The notes under the pieces are model-generated. The model ran no database searches, had not been told where the DNA came from, and saw only the letters and a list, made by a program, of their open reading frames with translations. From Polytrichum commune (Eukaryota; Streptophyta; Polytrichopsida; Polytrichales; Polytrichaceae), in NCBI GenBank assembly GCA_950295325.1, contig OX485809.1, positions 33,976,001-34,040,000 of the forward strand: a stretch of DNA of 64,000 nt, read 5' to 3'. Position numbers and translations under genes: made by a program. Within the stretch, counting starts at the first letter, position 1. Every line of letters begins with the position of its first letter. Below are positions 33,370-43,689 of this stretch, in pieces.

Positions 33370-33763
33370 GAGCATCTCCACCCTACCGCGTTAAAGGGAC
33401 TTGGCAAGCCCTTTAACGCGGCCTTGGAGAAAAACCTGTCCCACCCCTCCCCAACACCGAGGCCTTGATTGCCAGGGCTCTTCAAACTTCCGGCTCCACT
33501 CACTATCCTCGCGGGTGAGCGTTGCTCTTGCTGCGCCCACATTCCGGGGCCTCATCCACTTGTGATTCAGTGAATCGTGCCACTTTTGGGAATCAGGAGT
33601 GGTTCACGTCATTACATGGAATATTCTTGACAATTTTTCGGCTTGAAGAGCCAGTATGCAAGTAACGGTGGGGGAGTGCCACCCTAAAAAAATTTAGTGC
33701 ATCCTTGGAGCCCTTCAAAGCGCATTTCGAGAGCCTGCCTTTCTGCCTAAGGGTGGAGATGCC
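33370..33763. mobile_element. TTA-flanked MITE, PIF/Harbinger-like
   Basis: The ends are GAGCATCTCCACCCTA and the reverse complement GGCATCTCCACCCTTA, each flanked by TTA, the target-site duplication of PIF/Harbinger elements. Inside the left end is a perfect hairpin, CCGCGTTAAAGGG with CCCTTTAACGCGG, around a ten-base loop (33386-33421). It is noncoding and about 394 bp long. Confidence 0.7.
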
Positions 33764-34034
33764 TTATAGAGTGAACATGCTACACTACATCAAGTTGGTG
33801 GACATGACATGATTTGGTGGGCAATTTGGGGAACACCTATTTGTGTGCCCAACCATTATGCCAAAAAAGCACATGGTTTCATATAAAAGTATGTGGTCAC
33901 TTATCTTAATTTGAAGGCTTGAATATGAATCGTATACGGGACGGTTTTGTGGTTTACAATAGACATTATAAAAGAATGTTTGTTACAATGAGATTGGATT
34001 GGTCCAAGCCATTTAAGATGAAATTAACATATAG

Positions 34035-34191
34035 CAAAATATTATTTAGATCTACAACAATGTTGTGTGGGACTGACAATATTATGTGGAATATTCCCCC
34101 ATATATTTGTCTGAATGTGGGAATATTATGTAGAATATTGTCAATCCCACAAAACAATGTTATGGATATGAATAATGTTGTGACAATCTTA
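34035..34191. mobile_element. Fold-back (hairpin) element of about 157 bp
   Basis: The left arm (about 34035-34103: AACAATGTTGTGTGGGACTG, ACAATATTATGTGGAATATT) pairs with the right arm (about 34122-34191: AATATTATGTAGAATATTGT, CAATCCCACAAAACAATGTT) around an 18-base loop. Because both arms are open, mirrored open frames appear on both strands; these are not genes. It could yield a long double-stranded RNA if transcribed. Confidence 0.7.
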
Positions 34192-35449
34192 TAGGGGTCC
34201 ATGTTTTTTATTAGGTTGGATGAGTGTTGGATGAATGAGAGCATGCTCCTATTCAACTATTCCCTCTCTCTTTGCAATGCTATAGGTGGAGTGGTGCAAC
34301 TAAGAATCTAAAGATCACCTGTGTATGTCAAGAGGTCCAAGCTTTTATTAATGGTACATAAACTACATAGAATGCATGTCGTTCGAATGCAACCGTACAT
34401 GTCATACATCCAACAAAAATGCCCTAAATTGTAGTAGGTTATAAGGAGATTAGAGGTTAATGTTCTAGAATATTTTGATATTGCAATCAACTTCAAAGAC
34501 CCCAAATGCGTATATTGAGACACGCTTGAAGTGTATTCCCCCTAAATTTGGGGGAGGAGAGGGGTAGGCTTATAGAATGGATGGATGAGAAGTATACTTG
34601 TATGCGACAATTCCCACTCATTCCGGTGCATAACAATAAATTAACACCCGTAGTCAAATGTTCTCTAGTTTTTTCCATACTACTTCACAATTGTCACATG
34701 ATGTCCGGATGCATTATGTTGTTTATTGCGTCAAATACGAAGTGATCATAGCCATCTTTCATGTTCGTGTTGAAAGCTATGAGATTCTCAACATCACACC
34801 AACTAAATCAAGCAAGCACCGTTCTCGGTTTATGTCGAGTTAGGAAATCATGCTAGTAAAGTTGAGATTTGTTCCGGTTGTTCCAATAGACACCAAGGGT
34901 CTAGAATGCGAGATACTTTTGCGGATCATGAGCCGATGGCACATTTCAAAAATGTTACACTAATAACTACACGGATCGTCTCGATTAACGAGGGCTGGCT
35001 AATAGTGAAGCCTAGAAATTAGTGAGGGTGGTACTAAATTTCTCTATGCTATAGAAACTAGCATCGTTAAAAGATCTAGGATTTTGGGAGTCCGAAGTGT
35101 TTCTGCCATTTTTGGTCATGTGTTGATGAATAGCAATGTTACCGTATCATTTTACAACACCTCAAGTTGTTTTTTGTTGTTGCACCATCGAGAATGATTC
35201 TCAAAGTTGCAACCTCGAGCTTCAAAGCACCTCATAGTATGCACTAATTTTCTTGAAATGTATGGTAAATGAACATGTATTTGCAAATTTAGTGTCACTC
35301 AATCAAAAATTTAGCCTCACTGATTTTGAGATTTGGCAAAGTAGTGTGTGTTTCGGGAATTAATACTCTTGTGCTTATTAAGTGAAAATTCTCGTGCTTA
35401 TTAAGTGGTCATATGGGTCCCCCCCCCCTCTTATGTTTCTTACCGAGCC

Positions 35450-35770
35450 TAGATTTTGCCTACTAGAGTGGTAACTAAATGTTGTATTTAGTGTCACCAA
35501 TTGCTCAGTACTAATTGTAAACCCCAGTGTAGTGTCACCTAACATTGTTTGTCACTCCTTGTAACATTTTTGGGGGATCATGGATTTATAGTGTTGCAAT
35601 TATTGTCACTTACTAAGTGATTTTTCATCCAAACTTCAACCATTGATGACAATATTTCATCACATATATGGTTAGGATGCAAATTAAACCAAACTTTGTG
35701 TTGATAATTGGCAGATGCATTGATAGTATGTTGGGATGACAATACTTGCAAACTCATTCATAGAAAGTGT
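35450..35770 (-). repeat. Inverted copy of the 30.9-kb dispersed repeat
   Basis: It reads on the minus strand as the relative of 30870-31160, with landmarks TGACAATACTT-like, GGATGAAAAATCACTTAGTA, TTGCAACACTATAAAT and GGTGACACTAAAT. Confidence 0.65.
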
Positions 35771-35914
35771 CACTTAAAAAGGTTACCACAATGACATATA
35801 AATGACATATAAATGCCATATGACACTATAGACAAATCTTTAATGTAGTCCCCCCAATTATTATATTTTGAGCACGTAGTCCAACCTCGTTTAAATACAT
35901 GTCATTTTACTACC

Positions 35915-36857
35915 GTAGTTTACTAGCAGGTTCGGCAACTTGCTGCCTAATATTTAATTAAAGTTCAAAAAGTAAGTTCGGCACCTAAAAATAGTATATT
36001 CGTATTTTCGACAATTTTCTCTTTTAATTTTTAAAATTTCGGCTTAAATTAATTTTCTATTTAAGCTTATATCTTGTACATCCTTCTTGCATTGAATGAC
36101 AAGTAAGATAAGATGTGAATGAAGAGTTGAGAATGCTCTGTGCTTTATGCAAGTAGAGTGGAGTTGTGTTCAACAATGCATATGGGATATGTAAACTTTG
36201 AGGTGAAGCACCTAGTTAGACTTCATTTTTATAACACGCATAACTTTTGCATAGAGTCTTCAAATGACATAAAAAGTTTTGCAGGTGAAAGATTACTTGA
36301 TTTCTAAACTTTTCTTAGACCAACAAAATTCCAAAAAAGTTGATCTTCTATGCACAAATGAGCTCCGAAAACCTGTTATGAACGCATTTTAATTTTTTGA
36401 TCTTTACACAGCTGCAATGTTTTGTCCATATCTTTTGCATAAAGACTTATTTTGACACAAAACTTGTTGGAGGTAGAAGAAGGATTGATTTCTCATCTTT
36501 TGTTAGTTGGACAAAATTCTATAAAACTTCATCTTCTATGCTCAATTGGACTCCAAAAATTTGTGTACAACACATTTGAAAAGCCTCACCTAGAGTCTTG
36601 CTACCCCTTAACCCATATTCTTTGTGGACTAATGTAAGTGAGCTTGATTACAAAAGGAGCACCTTCTCTCCTTCAAAATTCATATAAGCTTCCACTGTAA
36701 GTAAAACTCTAGTGAGAAGTAAAAATTTCTTACTTTTTGGCAATTTTGAAAAATAATTAATTCTATATTCGGCAAAAAATGCCAATAATATTCCAAAATA
36801 TTATGCATCTATTTTTAGAATTATTTTGTGCCGAACCTGCTATTAAACTATTGTATC
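35915..36857. mobile_element. TIR-bounded element with internal tandem duplication
   Basis: The ends carry TAGTTTACTAGCAGGTTCGG (35918-35937) and the reverse complement of CCGAACCTGCTATTAAACTA (36832-36851). Inside, a block at about 36236-36390 is repeated in diverged form at about 36427-36577, sharing AACTTTTGCATA/ATCTTTTGCATA, GATTTCTAAACTTTT/GATTTCTCATCTTTT, GATCTTCTATGC/CATCTTCTATGC and CTCCGAAAA/CTCCAAAAA. Noncoding. Confidence 0.55.
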
Positions 36858-37615
36858 CATTCTTACAACCACACCAAGAAATCATATACCATTGAAACAT
36901 AGGCGTCCAATTAAGAGAAGTAACCAAATTAAGCATATGTATCTTACCTTTACACCCTTGCCATTCAGCTTGGGATTTCTTGGCATCTATGTAAACTTGT
37001 CCATTGTGGATGAAGGGGCTCTTATAAAAACAAGTCCCTTGTACGCTTGGGGACCAATTCATTTTAGCCATACTCCATCACTCTAATTTGGGGTCTTTGA
37101 TGTTAATTACAAAGTCAAATCATGTAGACTTAATCCTTTACATGCTATAACATAGAGTAGAGGCGCATAACCGATCACTAAAGACATCATGCGCCATATT
37201 TGGAGAAGTATAAGGCAGTGCAAATTTTCCTAGTGTAGGAAGATAGAAACTAGGAGGACTACAATTTTTTGTTGGGTAATTTTATTCCTTAAATTGAAAT
37301 TACTATGAATTTTTGAAGCCAAAAGTTGGCCCGATCATATTACCAATGTCTAGGGTACGCGATAACCACTTGTTTTAATTGTTCATTCCTCCTCATGTTA
37401 GCACTCAAAACCATGACATGTGTCATGGCACTATTGATTCCAACCCAATCAAAATTTAGTCCCAGCTTGATTGAAATCCCGGTAACCTATAAATTGCCAA
37501 TGGGACCCTAATCGGGAACATGCACCTCTACTATAATTCATTATGTTTTCATCTACGCAATGGATGAGTTTACGTAGACACCACAAATCCTTAGCCTCGC
37601 CATTCAACACTTCCA

Positions 37616-37616
<1 letters not shown>
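36858..37616. other. Spacer, nothing recognised
   Basis: AT-rich noncoding DNA with only chance open frames. Confidence 0.3.
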
Positions 37617-37646
<30 letters not shown>

Positions 37647-37677
37647 CATACACACACATACATGCATACATGCATAC
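37617..37677. repeat. (CATA)n / (CATG) microsatellite
   Basis: About eight CATA units, a short CA run, then CATG/CATA interruptions. Confidence 0.9.
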
Positions 37678-38184
37678 AATGTCATATACTGGAACATGAC
37701 ACGTGGAGACAGAGTCCATCCACAATTAGGTGGGTCAAGTCAGCTACATATGCAACTCAACTGACAGCCAGAGTATAGAATCACCCCATGTTTGGTTAAC
37801 CCTAAACTGTGTTCCCTTACTTATGGGAACTTGTTGGATTCCCTCTCTATGTTGGCGTTCCCAATGGTGTGCCAATGGAGGAGATTGGCAAAAAAGGGTT
37901 TAAGAACGAGTCAAGAGGAATTTGTGGGAATTTGTTACAGTAAGTTCGGGATAAAAGCACCATTGATGTTGTGGAACAGTTTTTAAATGGCTCTGGAAAT
38001 CCTTCCTAAAATCGTACTGCCCGGGGGCATTAAAATCGCCGGTTCCGAGGCTCCATGACAAATACTTTGCACTTTCGGCTGGAATTTGGCTGTACTTGTG
38101 TAGCCCTAATAAGCCGCGGCTCTTTGGGGAACGAACACAATGTTTGTGGTTTTTAATCTGAACAAAGTGGAACTTTTTTCAGGT

Positions 38185-38696
38185 GATGCTCCCTTCCCAC
38201 CTGACTTTAGCTAAGCCTGGAAGTTGGTTCTAAGAACACGGCCTTCACACCATCGACACTGTCTAGTGCCGAGCCTAGTTGGCAAATGATGTGGCATGGT
38301 TGAAAAGTGGAGGTTTCTTAAAGCCTCCAACACCGACCCTCCCATCGGTACCTAGACATGAGGCAAGAATGTAGGGCTTTTAAAAGTGTCGCCTCCCGCC
38401 CTGGTGATTCATTGCTTTTTGTCTTAGCTATGCGGGCACGAAGAACTTCATTAACAAAAACCGATGGTAAGATAGATGAGTCGTAAGGCATTTGGGGATG
38501 GGACAAAAACTATCCAACATTCATTGCTTGGTAGATAAAACAATGAACATGTGTGAGGAAAACTACTCAACAATCTCGGGAGCACGTTCTTGTAGGTGCA
38601 TTGGGATAGCCGAATGCCTCCATTATAACCGAGAGAGCTTTACCCGGTTTCTAGGAAAGACTTTGGTTATTTGGTCAGGTGGGAAAGGGGCATAAG
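38185..38696 (+). mobile_element. TIR element family K, copy 1 (about 512 bp, complete)
   Basis: The left end GATGCTCCCTTCCCACCTGA and the right end, read in reverse complement as GCTTATGCCCCTTTCCCACC-TGA, form terminal inverted repeats of about 24 bases. The interior has no long open frame. A relative in the opposite orientation lies at 43.24-43.56 kb, and a direct copy starts at 63.64 kb and runs off the window. No clear target duplication. Confidence 0.75.
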
Positions 38697-38949
38697 CGAA
38701 GTACCTATGTTGGAAGAAGAACCTTGAGAACAAATGAGACATTCATATGAGTTCGTAGAATAACGAGGAAATTCACTATGGGCACGAATTGAATTTGCTA
38801 ATCAAATTGCATATAGTGCGTGTCTTGTAGCCTACAAGAATTGGGTGCAAAGCAAAATGTGTATGTTCAAGGTAACTGAACAAGGTAAAGCAGAGGGATG
38901 CTTAAACCAACACCTTAAGCTATTGCACATACATATGGCTATGTGGTTG

Positions 38950-38984
38950 ATATATATATATATAGATAGATAGATAGATAGATG
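38950..38984. repeat. (TA)n(GATA)n microsatellite
   Basis: A TA run is followed by five GATA units. Confidence 0.9.
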
Positions 38985-39234
38985 TAAATCATATTAGCCT
39001 TTGGGTTAAACATAGGTATAAAGAAATAACAACTATATTTTTAGCATCATTTGAGCATTTGATGAATATTTAAAGTCATAACCATTAGCTTCCTTAAACC
39101 AATCCCTAGGTCCCACGTATAACGATGTTGCATATGATGAAGACCCCCATCTTCATTGCCTAGAACCAACACAACATAGTTGGGTGCTAGACATAAGCTA
39201 TACCAGAGCCCAAGTAGTAACAATGTGCAAAGCA

Positions 39235-40455
39235 AGAGGTGGTTGTTGAAAATAGTCTAAATGACCATGAAACATGATCCATTTGATGCCATGTATGAAT
39301 CCGTGTAGACTTTACATCCATCTTGCATTCGCTTACTTACTCCAGTGGTCCCTCGAGCCTAGCGTGAAGCGAACTTGGACCAACGTCTCCGCCGTTTCCA
39401 CCGACGAGAGTGCTTGAAGTGTAATGGTCACGGGCTCTCAGTCTCGTGTGAAAAGTGACCCTTATCATGATACCATGAATATAGTATCATGAAGCCATGC
39501 AATTTTAACTTACTGTAAACTTTGCCTACAATATAGCTTGCTTCAAATAAACAAAAATGTATTGCAGCCATATGGCCACTGAGATCTGGCTAAACTGGGG
39601 CAGCCCAAATTTGAGGGAAAGATTGTTTGGATATGAAGGGAATAGGGCACAGCTATATTCTGGGGCCCAAGGAACGTGGTGCGGGCCCACAGAAACATTA
39701 TTATACACTTAGTTAAATATTAGTTCCGGTAGTACCATTGCCGCCACACTGTACCATACATGGTGAACTTTGTGACTGGCTTAAATTTCCCTCCACAATT
39801 TGCCCTCTGAAACTTCTATTACATTAGAGCATCCTCAGTCGGTCTAGGTAAAGCTCACTGCAAACCAAGACCTATCTTGCTTAAAATTGCTCAAAATTTA
39901 GAGGGAGTGCACCAAATCTTGCTTAAAATGGACAGATCCTCCCACACTCCCTCTAAATGTCAAAAATTTGGAGGGAGTGTGGGAGGATCTTTCCATTTTT
40001 AAGCAAGATTTGGTGCACTCCCTCTAAATTTTGAAAATGTGGTGTTTTCAATGAGGGATTTCACCTACGTCAAATTTTTACAATTCTTTTTTCTTGAGAA
40101 ATATCTCACGTTTATTTAGGTGTGCTTCTAATGATGGTAATTTCAGTTTCTAATTTTAGGTCAGTCAAAAGATAGGTTTTGGTTTGCAGTGAGCTTTACC
40201 TAGACCGACTGAGGATGCTCTTAGAGTTAGGGGCCACATTACACACAAGACTGAGTGCCCGTGACCATTATACTTCAAGCACTCTCATTGGTGGAGAAGG
40301 CGGAGCGAGTCCAAGTTCACTTCGCACTACGTTTGAGGGACCAACGGAGTATGTGAATGCAAGATGGATGTGAAATCTACATGTCTTCCTACATGGCATC
40401 GAATGGACCATGTTTCATGGTCACTTGGGTTATTTTCAAAAACTACCTCTTGGAG
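39235..40455. mobile_element. Large inverted repeat, arms of about 200 bp
   Basis: The left arm (about 39235-39462) contains ATGACCATGAAACATGATCC, TTTACATCCATCTTGCATTC and GTGTAATGGTCACGGGC. The right arm (about 40225-40455) carries the reverse complements (GAATGCAAGATGGATGTGAA, GGACCATGTTTCATGGTCA). A third diverged relative lies in direct orientation to the right arm at about 41130-41380. Arms this long resemble Mutator-like non-autonomous elements. A MITE is inserted between the arms. Confidence 0.65.
39827..40220. mobile_element. TTA-flanked MITE with 52-bp TIRs and inner hairpin
   Basis: It begins GAGCATCCTCAGTCGGTCTA, and the last 52 bases are the reverse complement with one mismatch. 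TTA duplications flank both ends (39824-39826 and 40221-40223), as in PIF/Harbinger MITEs. A second inverted pair of about 60 bases sits inside (39898-39958 and 39967-40030; GTGCACCAAATCTTGC versus GCAAGATTTGGTGCAC). The near-identity of the arms suggests a recent insertion. Confidence 0.85.
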
Positions 40456-40559
40456 GTAGGCCTAATACAAAACCAGGAGACCATGGCATTTCGAACACTC
40501 AAAATTATTGAGTTATTTTATTTTATCATGCATGAGGACCCGCATGAATAGAAATCAAA

Positions 40560-41120
40560 TGAAATAGGATGGTTGAGGGCCCGGTCACATATGGCTTCAC
40601 ATTACACTTGCGGGTCTGTGACCACATTGCATGATTTTGGACATTTTCTTTTGTGCTCTCACAATTTCATGGTCACAGTTATTGGCTCGTGTGTGAAGTG
40701 GCCCTTATATGTAAGGTTTCTCAAAGAGGGATGAAATCGTAGGTTTGATCCTTCCTTGAGAATTATATTTATTAAGAGCTCGTTAGCTTGTTGTGTATCG
40801 GAGTCTCTTTTGAAAGTTTGATGAAACTTTGGGACCTCCTCTTTTCACCTCTCAAACTTTGAGATAATTTTATGATCTAAAATAGGGTATGCACATGGGA
40901 CTTGCTATCCTAAACTACCGGATCCACCTATGGAAGGCATCCTCTGCCCACCTAGTAGGACAAGCTAGAAAGCCGGTGTTTTAGTAGTCCAACACTACGT
41001 AGTATTTATGTATGGTTATATAAGCATAAAGAAAACTTGGGCGACTTTGTGTTAATTCTCATAGACTCATGGTTTGGGACTAGACCCATGGGTTCATATG
41101 CTTTACTTTGTGAAAAAACT
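40560..41120 (-). repeat. Inverted copy of the 32.6-kb repeat, next to a partial arm relic
   Basis: Positions 40710-41115 are the reverse-complement relative of 32640-33065 (see that entry). Just before it, 40640-40705 contains TGGTCACAG, GTGTGAAGTGGCCCTTAT and neighbouring words seen inside the arms of the 39.2-40.4 kb inverted repeat. This suggests nested or chained insertions. Confidence 0.6.
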
Positions 41121-42145
41121 ATATTGATGTGTGCCATAATGGACACTTTCCACTAGAGCTTGAGGGCCCATGGCCTGTGATATACGATTCATGAAGTTGG
41201 TCGAGAGGCCGGACAAGGCCCAAATTCACTTTACATTAGACCTTGAGCGTTCGAGGACCGAAGTAATTTAAATGGGTGAAAATATATACACGGCAACCTA
41301 CATGGCAACAAGTGGATTATGTTTCATGTGTCTACCATTAAAGGATATTGTATTAGGCTCATCTCAAAAGAGGTAGGTTCAACACAATTTAGGGGTTGTG
41401 GCAATCAATCAAATTGACATGGTGGGGACCTGAAACTAAGCATATGTTGTGGTCCCTCAACATGGTATACTTTCACTTTACACTTATCTTGAGGCTTATC
41501 AATTACAAAGATTTATTTTATATATATATATCCCACAATATGGCCTTTGGATGATTCTCAATGGCCTTTAAATTTTCATGGTCATGGTTTTTGCTTTTAG
41601 TGAAAAAAACCCCTAAAGCATCATTGTTGGGCAATTCCATCTTCAAAGACAATTTTGATGATTGGAACAAATCAAGAATTGTCCCATATCGTTAACAATT
41701 GTAAAAATGCACATATCGTCATACTCAATTTTTGAATTAGAGTCGACAAAACTTGTAAGAAGTTATAACAAATATGTTATTTCTTTCTAGCTGATGACGT
41801 AGACCCTTCTTTAAAAAAAGAAAGATGACTCTAATCGTTGCCACCAACATGAATTAAGGTGTTTCTTCATTTTCAAAGTGGGCTTGTGATTTGATTTACC
41901 ATATGATTTTCCAAACACATTGCAGCAACGATGTTATCCCAAAACGGGCATTATGAGATGACTATTGCCTCTTTTCGAAGGTGATCACCTTGAATGGGCG
42001 TGAACAAGCCAACCAACACCTATCTCCCTTAAAAGCAAGCCCCAAGGTTCGCATGTAGTTGGTTAAAAATATTTGGTTCACCCATATACCTCCATTATGA
42101 TTGGGTGGATCATATGTAGTGAAGTTCATTGAAAATAAAGTGCCA

Positions 42146-42222
42146 AGAAGGTCGCCCATCAAGTATTCCAATCTTAGGCGGCTTAACCTCAAAGTTCCCA
42201 TGGGATATGGGTTAAGGCGTTG
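42146..42222 (-). pseudogene. 5S rRNA-like relic (pseudogene or 5S-derived SINE)
   Basis: Read on the minus strand, the order ATATCCCATGGGAACTTTGA, GGTTAAGC, then TTGATGGGCGACCTTCTTGG matches the second half of plant 5S rRNA (GATCCCATCAGAACT, AGTTAAGC, GGATGGGTGACCTCCCGGG) with correct spacing. It covers the A-box and C-box of the internal promoter. The first part of 5S is not recognisable and there are many changes, so it is not a working 5S gene. An upstream open frame here is incidental. Confidence 0.6.
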
Positions 42223-42299
42223 GGTTTAGCCACCCTAGACCCTTCCTTCATGTATGTTGACGATTGAACCTAGAGACACATCCAATAGAGTTCAAAATG

Positions 42300-43170
42300 A
42301 TCAATCCGATGGTGTATGGCTAATGTCTTTTGAGCACATGGTCCACTTCATAGTCACACGTGCCTTTGTGGTGGCATTCTTAATAAATATATAATAAATA
42401 TTACCATCATAACATTACTCAGCGTCAAGCTCTTGTTCTATGAACCCTCATAACATAACAGTCGGATGCTCAAAAAAATGTGCAGACAGACTCAATTAAG
42501 ATTGAACTCCAACATCCCGTTGTTAGATTATGAGGGCCCATGTCACTAAATAATGTTATGATATACTGAAAGCTCAGAATATAGGTGTCGAATCCAAAGA
42601 GCGACAACTGAGATCATAAGGCCCACATAAGTGCCTTATACTGTTCTGGTTATCTTACTTCAAGCATCCTCTTTGACTTTGGTTTCTATGTGCTTTCCAT
42701 ATAGCAAGGCTATAGTATCCACTAACATGGGGTAATGCATACTATTGTGTGGAAGCACGGCTTTTCCCCCATCAATGTCTAAGTATAGATGTGTCTTTAT
42801 GGACACATTTGAGTTAAGTATACTAAACAAATATTTAGTGTGGCCCTCACCAGTGATCGGGGAGATTTCTGGGCATAATCGGTTGAGATCCTAGTGTTTG
42901 CAAGTCCAACCGGTTACATGTTCAGATGCTCCGGTTTTCCTTTATTAAATTGGGGTATATTTTATAAATTCCTCTAAAACAATCGGTAATTTTCCCGCAG
43001 TCTTGAACTTCAACCGGTTCATCTGTAACCAACTGCCGGTTCTCCCCGACCTTTGGCCCTCACTATTCATCATTGGGCCACATGAATGTGTTGCAATCAC
43101 CAAGTCACAATTGTAACCAAAGAGAGTGTCTTATGACACTTGGTTGCTACAAATTCAAAACGATGGGAGT
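42300..43170. other. Spacer, nothing recognised
   Basis: Noncoding. CCGGTT words recur at 42910, 43010 and 43030 but no clear unit was seen. Confidence 0.3.
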
Positions 43171-43175
43171 AATGG

Positions 43176-43560
43176 TCCTTATGCCCCCTTCCCACTTGAC
43201 TTTAGCTAAGCCACACTATATATATGCTTACTTCAAACTTGACTAATGCCCCCTCCCACCTAACTTTACCAAATAACCAAAGTCTTTCCTAAAAATTGGG
43301 TAAAGCTCTCTCGGTTATAGCGGAGGCATGTGGCTATCCCAATGCACCTACAAGAACTTGCTTCGGAGATTTTCGAGTAGGTTTTATTTAAGTAGTTTTC
43401 TCACATGTTCATTGTTTTATCTACCAAGCAATGAATGTTGGATAGTTTTTGCCCCATTTCCAAATGCGTTACTACTCATCTATCTTACCATTGGTTTTTG
43501 TTAATGAAGCTCCTTGTGCCCTAATAGCTAAGACTTAAAAGCAATTGGGAGTGTCACAAT
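43176..43560 (-). mobile_element. TIR element family K, copy 2 (inverted, rearranged)
   Basis: From 43244 onward the + strand reads as the reverse complement of the right half of copy 1: AATGCCCCCTCCCACCTAAC, GGTAAAGCTCTCTCGGTTAT, CTACCAAGCAATGAATGTTG and ATCTTACCATTGGTTTTTGT. A separate left-type end (TTATGCCCCCTTCCCACTTG) lies just before, at about 43178-43212, in the opposite orientation. Two copies may therefore have met here. Confidence 0.65.
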
Positions 43561-43689
43561 TATTGAAAGCCTACGACATGGTGAGAGGGCCTCCCTCTGC
43601 TGCAATTTAAACCCAACATCCTCAAACACCACACCTCTTCTTTTGAGAAATGTGTACCTATATTCACTAGCCACATGATGGGTACTATA

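Noticed and set aside
33919-34256. Mirrored open frames on both strands
   Set aside because: Produced by the fold-back structure; each is the other's inverted arm.
37617-37677. CRISPR-like spaced repeats
   Set aside because: Simple CATA/CATG microsatellite without spacers.
42146-42222. A functional 5S rRNA gene
   Set aside because: The 5' half is missing, conserved positions are changed and there is no T-run terminator at the expected place.
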